A DNA stretch of 10,311 nucleotides, from positions 1 through 10,311 of the forward strand of contig WGBH01000503.1 in assembly GCA_015494435.1 (NCBI GenBank). Reading direction: 5' to 3'. Below are positions 6,611 through 10,311 of this stretch, in pieces. The notes under the pieces are model-generated. The model saw nothing but the letters and a program-made list of their open reading frames with translations, was not told the DNA's origin and searched no databases. Within the stretch, counting starts at the first letter, position 1. Every line of letters begins with the position of its first letter. The position numbers and the translations under genes are program-made. Origin of the DNA: Thiotrichaceae bacterium (GTDB lineage Bacteria > Pseudomonadota > Gammaproteobacteria > Thiotrichales > Thiotrichaceae).

Positions 6611-7243
6611 CTAAATATTATAAGTATTACTTTCACGAAGATATTCTTTGAGTATTACTTTATCACCACGTTTATAGTGATTAGGTTCTTTTGTACGAAT
6701 TTGTAAAATTAAGCCTGCGCCACCATCATTGAGTTCGACAGATCCATAGCTTAGATTCACTTTTTCTGAGCGTATTGTAGCGGTTCTTCCCACAAAATCT
6801 GTGGCGGATGCACCTTTTGCCTCTTTTTTTAATTTTTTCATTAAAGGTTTAAAGGGAGTCAGTAAGCTTATAACAATCGGTAGGGCAAGTGCAGGGGAGA
6901 GCAGTAGTAACCAAAAACCAAGTGCTACCTTTGCCATTTTGTTATCAATATTTTTCATCATGTTATTGATGAAAAATTCAACCATATAAAAGCATAGAAT
7001 CCATGAGATAAAAACAATAAGGGAGATGGATAAGGTGAGTGGAATACCATCGAGTCGGAATTTAGTTAACCACCCTGTTAAACTACTCGCATTATCACCT
7101 GTATCCATTTCTATTTCAGCGTCAAAAGAGTCAACTCCACCTATGCCAAATATGGATATTAACCAGTAAATGACAACCAGTACTAACAGTCCTGTGTAGA
7201 AAAGTGTTGGAAAGGTGAAGGCGTTACTTAGAAAGTCGATCAT
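6611..7243 (-). CDS. YqiJ-like inner-membrane protein with C-terminal OB-fold (NfeD-related)
   Basis: 210 aa. Three likely membrane segments lie at ~13-33, ~67-91 and ~105-129. A basic stretch (KPLMKKLKKEAK, 132-143) puts the C-terminal part in the cytoplasm. Residues ~148-202 (FVGRTATIRSEKVNLSYGSVEL ... HYKRGDKVIL, shortened here) form the small OB-fold beta-barrel typical of YqiJ/NfeD proteins. E. coli YqiJ has 209 residues, nearly the same length. These proteins are encoded next to flotillins and are thought to be membrane partners of them. The start ATG lies 12 nt after the response-regulator stop, so co-transcription is likely; the ribosome binding site is weak (AAAGAAAT-like). A gap of 113 nt separates it from the flotillin gene. 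The exact role is unknown. Confidence 0.85.
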   Translation of the reverse strand: MIDFLSNAFTFPTLFYTGLLVLVVIYWLISIFGIGGVDSFDAEIEMDTGDNASSLTGWLTKFRLDGIPLTLSISLIVFISWILCFYMVEFFINNMMKNIDNKMAKVALGFWLLLLSPALALPIVISLLTPFKPLMKKLKKEAKGASATDFVGRTATIRSEKVNLSYGSVELNDGGAGLILQIRTKEPNHYKRGDKVILKEYLRESNTYNI

Positions 7244-7255
7244 GTTTTTATTTCT

Positions 7256-8029
7256 TTAAGCATAATCGTATAACCATCTGGAAATACGATTAAGGGTTTT
7301 CTGGAAGTCTTTATGTTTGACAGGTTTAAGTAAATAAGTGGTAGCCCCTGCGAGGATTCCTTCTACCTCATCAAGCGGCTCTGTTTTACCACTTAACATA
7401 ATGACAGGGGTTCTTTTATAATTTTTGTTTTTGCGTAATTGTCTACATACTTCATAACCATAGATGTCGGGCATAATAATATCTAAAAAGATAAGATCGT
7501 ATTGTGTTGTGTTAATTTTTTCTAATGCATCTTTACCACAAACGGCATAAGATGCACTGATAGGCGTATCTCGTAGTTCAAGTTCTAATTGTTTTCTGAT
7601 AGCAGCACTGTCATCTACAACAAGTGCATGAAAATCACTTTTTGTCGTCTTGGTTTTTTGATTGCTTTTTGGTACTGGAGGCTTGCTAGTTGTTGTTTTA
7701 TTTTCAGTTGATTTTCCACATAATTGCGCCCCTTTTTCCATTGCTCGCATCACGCGGGTGATTAATAAGGGACGTTTGATATCATAAATACCAGTAAAGC
7801 CGTCATCTTGGTTACTCACTGTAATGATAATTTGTGATTGTTGTTGTTCTTGTGCAGATTTTATAGCCGTTGGTTCATTATTAACAATAAAGAGATCTGC
7901 TGTTTTAGCAGAACATTGATGGAACGCCTTATTTTTTTTTGCAAAAAACTCAATGACTCGCTCAAAGACGGCTAGATCTTTAACGGATAATCCAAAAAAA
8001 CAGAGTCCTATACTTTTCATTGTATTCAT
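7256..8029 (-). CDS. Response regulator with degenerate N-terminal pseudo-receiver and C-terminal receiver domain
   Basis: 257 aa with no DNA-binding or enzymatic output domain. The C-terminal receiver spans ~134-252 and has all conserved residues: acidic pair D139/D140 (LVVDDS), phosphoacceptor D183 (FLDIIMPD), S213 and K235 (LLKPV). The N-terminal half (~5-100) has alternating hydrophobic strands and helices, including ADLFIVNNE (44-52), SQIIITVS (65-72) and IKRPLLITRVMRAMEKG (84-100). This looks like a receiver fold that lost its phosphorylation site, with Asn where Asp is expected and KRP instead of KP. A Thr/Lys/Pro-rich linker (~104-131) joins the halves. The start ATG overlaps the kinase stop in TAATG, implying translational coupling; an ATG three codons later is possible. 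AAGG lies about ten bases before the first ATG. The likely phosphodonor is the upstream kinase, and output is probably by protein contact. The pseudo-receiver reading is by eye only. Confidence 0.85.
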   Translation of the reverse strand: MNTMKSIGLCFFGLSVKDLAVFERVIEFFAKKNKAFHQCSAKTADLFIVNNEPTAIKSAQEQQQSQIIITVSNQDDGFTGIYDIKRPLLITRVMRAMEKGAQLCGKSTENKTTTSKPPVPKSNQKTKTTKSDFHALVVDDSAAIRKQLELELRDTPISASYAVCGKDALEKINTTQYDLIFLDIIMPDIYGYEVCRQLRKNKNYKRTPVIMLSGKTEPLDEVEGILAGATTYLLKPVKHKDFQKTLNRISRWLYDYA

Positions 8030-10311
8030 TATAGTTCAACCTTATCTAATGACTTATAAGCTATATACTTATCGACTGTTGATTGTAATGTACTCTTATC
8101 AACAGGTTTGGTTAAATATTCATCTACGCCCGCTTGAGCGGCTAGTTTCCTATGTTTTTCAGTGCTTCGGGAAGTAATCATAATAATTGGTAACTTCCTT
8201 GTTCCCGACCAAGTACGTAGGGATTCCACCATTTCTAAACCATTCATTTTGGGCATTTCCAAGTCGGTAACAATGAGTTTGAAAGGTGATTGTTCTATTT
8301 GTTGCAATGCATCAGCACCATCAACCGCAGTACAGACTTGATGACCTAATGCTTCTAGCATGAGTCGCAAAGCAGTACGATTACTCAAAGAGTCATCGAC
8401 CACGAGGATTTTATCTTGATTAATATTGATACTATATGAATCACCGATATTAGGTCGTTGCTTCAAGGTGCTATCATTTGCTGATCTTAATAATTCAGGT
8501 AGATTGAGAGCGGGGGCCACCACACCATTGGGTAGTAAACAAACACCGTTGACCCCTGTTACGTTTGTCATCCAAGGCTTTAGAGTTTTAATAGTAATAT
8601 TTAAAGGCTTTAATATTTGATCAACGTATAACGCATAATATTGGTTTTGATGCTCGACAATAAGGACTGATTGACTTTTATCGCTAATAAATTTGGAGCT
8701 AGGCCAAGATAAAAAAGGTGATAATGATAATAAAGGAATCGCTTGTTGATGATAGTCGATAAATAATCGCCCCTCTTTTTGCTCAACACTATGAGGGCTT
8801 AAATAATGAATTTGTTGAATGAAGGCATTAGGAATAGCAAATGTATAACCTAAAATATCCACCAACAAAATATTCGCAGTAGAGAGAGTCAGTGGAACCT
8901 GTATTTGTATTTCGCTACCCTTGTTTTTTTCGCTACGGATGGAAATATTGCCTGATAAATTTTTGATCGCTGAATTGACAACATCCATACCAACACCACG
9001 TCCTGAGGTTTCTGTTATTTCATCGCGTGTTGAAAAACCAGGGCGTAAAATTAAGCGTAATTTTTCATTTTGAGAGAGTTTCGTTTCTGCTGTAATTAAA
9101 CCTTTTTTTATCGCTGTTTGGTAAACTTTATCGGCATCAATGCCTGCGCCATCGTCTTTTAGTGTAAGGAGAACTTGGTCGTTTTGTTGGGAGAAATTTA
9201 ATTGAATTTTTCCTGATTTATTTTTGTTTTTTTGTTGACGAATGTCAGCAGGCTCTATGCCATGATCGACGGCATTGCGAAGTAAGTGCAGTAAAGGGTC
9301 AATCAAACCTTTAATGACATCAGTATCAAGTGCTATTTCATCTCCAATAATTTCTAATTCAGCTTGTTTGTTAGTTTGACGGCAGGTTTCACGCACAATA
9401 CGCTGTAGTCGTGGAGCAAGAATTTTTGCCGATTCCATACGCATTTGTAATACAGTGCTATTGAGTTGATTATTAATTTGTTTTTGTGAATGTGACTGTG
9501 CTTTTAATGCATTTAATTGTTGTGTAAGTGAGAGTGACATTTTATGGTCATCTTCAACTGTTTCAGAAAGTAGCGCTGTAATGCTGTGTAATTCGTTATA
9601 GCTATCCATTTCTAGAGAGTCCATAGCGATTATTTCAGCAGATTTTAAATGATCTGATTGTGTTTGTTTTGTCATGCTTGGACGGGAGAGAGTGGCAGTT
9701 TGTTGATTAACAGCCCATTCTAGTTCGTCTAACATATTCCGAACACGTTCATTACGTTCGTCAATAGCCTGCCTTTCACGTAAAAGTAATGTAATTTGAT
9801 CGGCCATTTGTGTGTTATGGGTCATTAATTCACTAGAAAAGCTTAATAGTTTGTCAATGACTGAAATAGGCACGCGCAACGTAGTTTCATTGAGATTAGC
9901 GCGAACTGGCGTAGTGACGGCAGGATTCGCTGTGTTATTGTCAACAGAGGGTGCTATCAGTATTTCTTCTAAAGGCTGAAAGTGAAGATTGAACGGATTA
10001 CTGTTATCTGTTGTAGTCTCTATTTGTTTTTCATCAATCACTGGCGTTATTTGACGCTGATCTTTTTCATACTTGTCTTGTTTTGACTTATCCTGTTTGG
10101 ACTCATTTTTTTCAGATTTATCTTTTTCAGGCTTCTCTGGTTCAACTACTTCTTTTTCTAAAGGCTCGTTTGATAAATATTGTTGCCAATGCGAGAGTTT
10201 TTCATACAAATTAGGATATTCTTTGGGTGGAGTACCTTCTGAAAGCAAAGAATCATAAAGGCTTTCTAATAAATCAGCAGATTCAGTGAGGAGTTCGGAG
10301 AGTCTTGGAGG
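8029..10311 (-). CDS. CheA-type hybrid histidine kinase, ChpA/PilL-like (5' end outside window)
   Basis: The frame stays open to the window edge, so this is a partial gene: 760 residues are visible and the TTG at 10248 is not the true start. From the visible start, residues 1-50 are helical and could be the end of an Hpt module. A Lys/Glu/Asp-rich low-complexity linker follows (~51-90), then a helical dimerisation region (~145-300) beginning LRVPISVIDKLL. The ATP-binding domain has the N box LLRNAVDHGIEP (N346), DDGAGID (386-392) and GRGVGMD (437-443). A CheW-like domain covers ~474-610. The C-terminal receiver (~633-752) has D639/D640, phosphoacceptor D683 (VTDLEMP), T713 and K735. No Hpt histidine motif (HxxKG) is visible; it should lie upstream. 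The layout matches ChpA/PilL kinases of type IV pilus chemosensory systems. Its stop overlaps the response-regulator start (TAATG). No pil, cheW or receptor gene is in the window, so the stimulus and output are unknown. Confidence 0.92.
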   Translation of the reverse strand, partial: PPRLSELLTESADLLESLYDSLLSEGTPPKEYPNLYEKLSHWQQYLSNEPLEKEVVEPEKPEKDKSEKNESKQDKSKQDKYEKDQRQITPVIDEKQIETTTDNSNPFNLHFQPLEEILIAPSVDNNTANPAVTTPVRANLNETTLRVPISVIDKLLSFSSELMTHNTQMADQITLLLRERQAIDERNERVRNMLDELEWAVNQQTATLSRPSMTKQTQSDHLKSAEIIAMDSLEMDSYNELHSITALLSETVEDDHKMSLSLTQQLNALKAQSHSQKQINNQLNSTVLQMRMESAKILAPRLQRIVRETCRQTNKQAELEIIGDEIALDTDVIKGLIDPLLHLLRNAVDHGIEPADIRQQKNKNKSGKIQLNFSQQNDQVLLTLKDDGAGIDADKVYQTAIKKGLITAETKLSQNEKLRLILRPGFSTRDEITETSGRGVGMDVVNSAIKNLSGNISIRSEKNKGSEIQIQVPLTLSTANILLVDILGYTFAIPNAFIQQIHYLSPHSVEQKEGRLFIDYHQQAIPLLSLSPFLSWPSSKFISDKSQSVLIVEHQNQYYALYVDQILKPLNITIKTLKPWMTNVTGVNGVCLLPNGVVAPALNLPELLRSANDSTLKQRPNIGDSYSININQDKILVVDDSLSNRTALRLMLEALGHQVCTAVDGADALQQIEQSPFKLIVTDLEMPKMNGLEMVESLRTWSGTRKLPIIMITSRSTEKHRKLAAQAGVDEYLTKPVDKSTLQSTVDKYIAYKSLDKVEL

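Noticed and set aside
8029..10248. Treating the TTG at 10248 as the true start of the kinase gene
   Set aside because: The same frame is open through 10311 and reads sensible helical residues (PPRLSELLTESADLLESLYDS before it), so the gene is cut by the window edge.

Overview
The window comes from an AT-rich bacterial chromosome. Gene content points to a gammaproteobacterium: a ChpA/PilL-type hybrid chemosensory kinase, a YqiJ/YqiK-like membrane-flotillin pair, and several REP-like palindromes between genes. I cannot name a genus. Sulfur-oxidising or methanotrophic gammaproteobacteria are a guess from style only.

Layout. (1) 35-2563, plus strand: a large exported protein with a signal peptide, a CBM9-like N-terminal domain, a middle alpha/beta domain and a polysaccharide-deacetylase (NodB-like) domain. 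(2) 2564-3625: about 1.06 kb with no intact conventional gene. It holds a roughly 390-bp unit bounded by imperfect ~41/44-bp terminal inverted repeats (candidate MITE), a 56-codon ORF resembling the C-terminal end of a type I restriction HsdR subunit (probable remnant), and a second structured segment with a 10-bp inverted repeat at its ends, a REP-like palindrome and a long hairpin. (3) 3626-4486, plus strand: an MBL-fold metallohydrolase with a complete metal-ligand set. (4) 4530-4560: a strong hairpin between the convergent genes. (5) 4554-10311, minus strand: four co-directional genes, in transcription order a CheA-type hybrid kinase (5' end outside the window), a response regulator joined to it by a TAATG overlap, a YqiJ-like inner-membrane OB-fold protein 12 nt further on, and, after a 113-nt gap, a long YqiK-like flotillin.

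How they may work together. YqiJ and YqiK family proteins are commonly encoded side by side and are thought to organise membrane microdomains. Here the pair lies directly downstream of a chemosensory-type histidine kinase and a stand-alone response regulator, with spacing that suggests one transcript for at least the first three genes. The most interesting idea in the window is therefore a chemosensory phosphorelay co-expressed with a flotillin membrane platform. The functional link is inference from gene order. The deacetylase and the MBL protein are on the other strand and may be unrelated.
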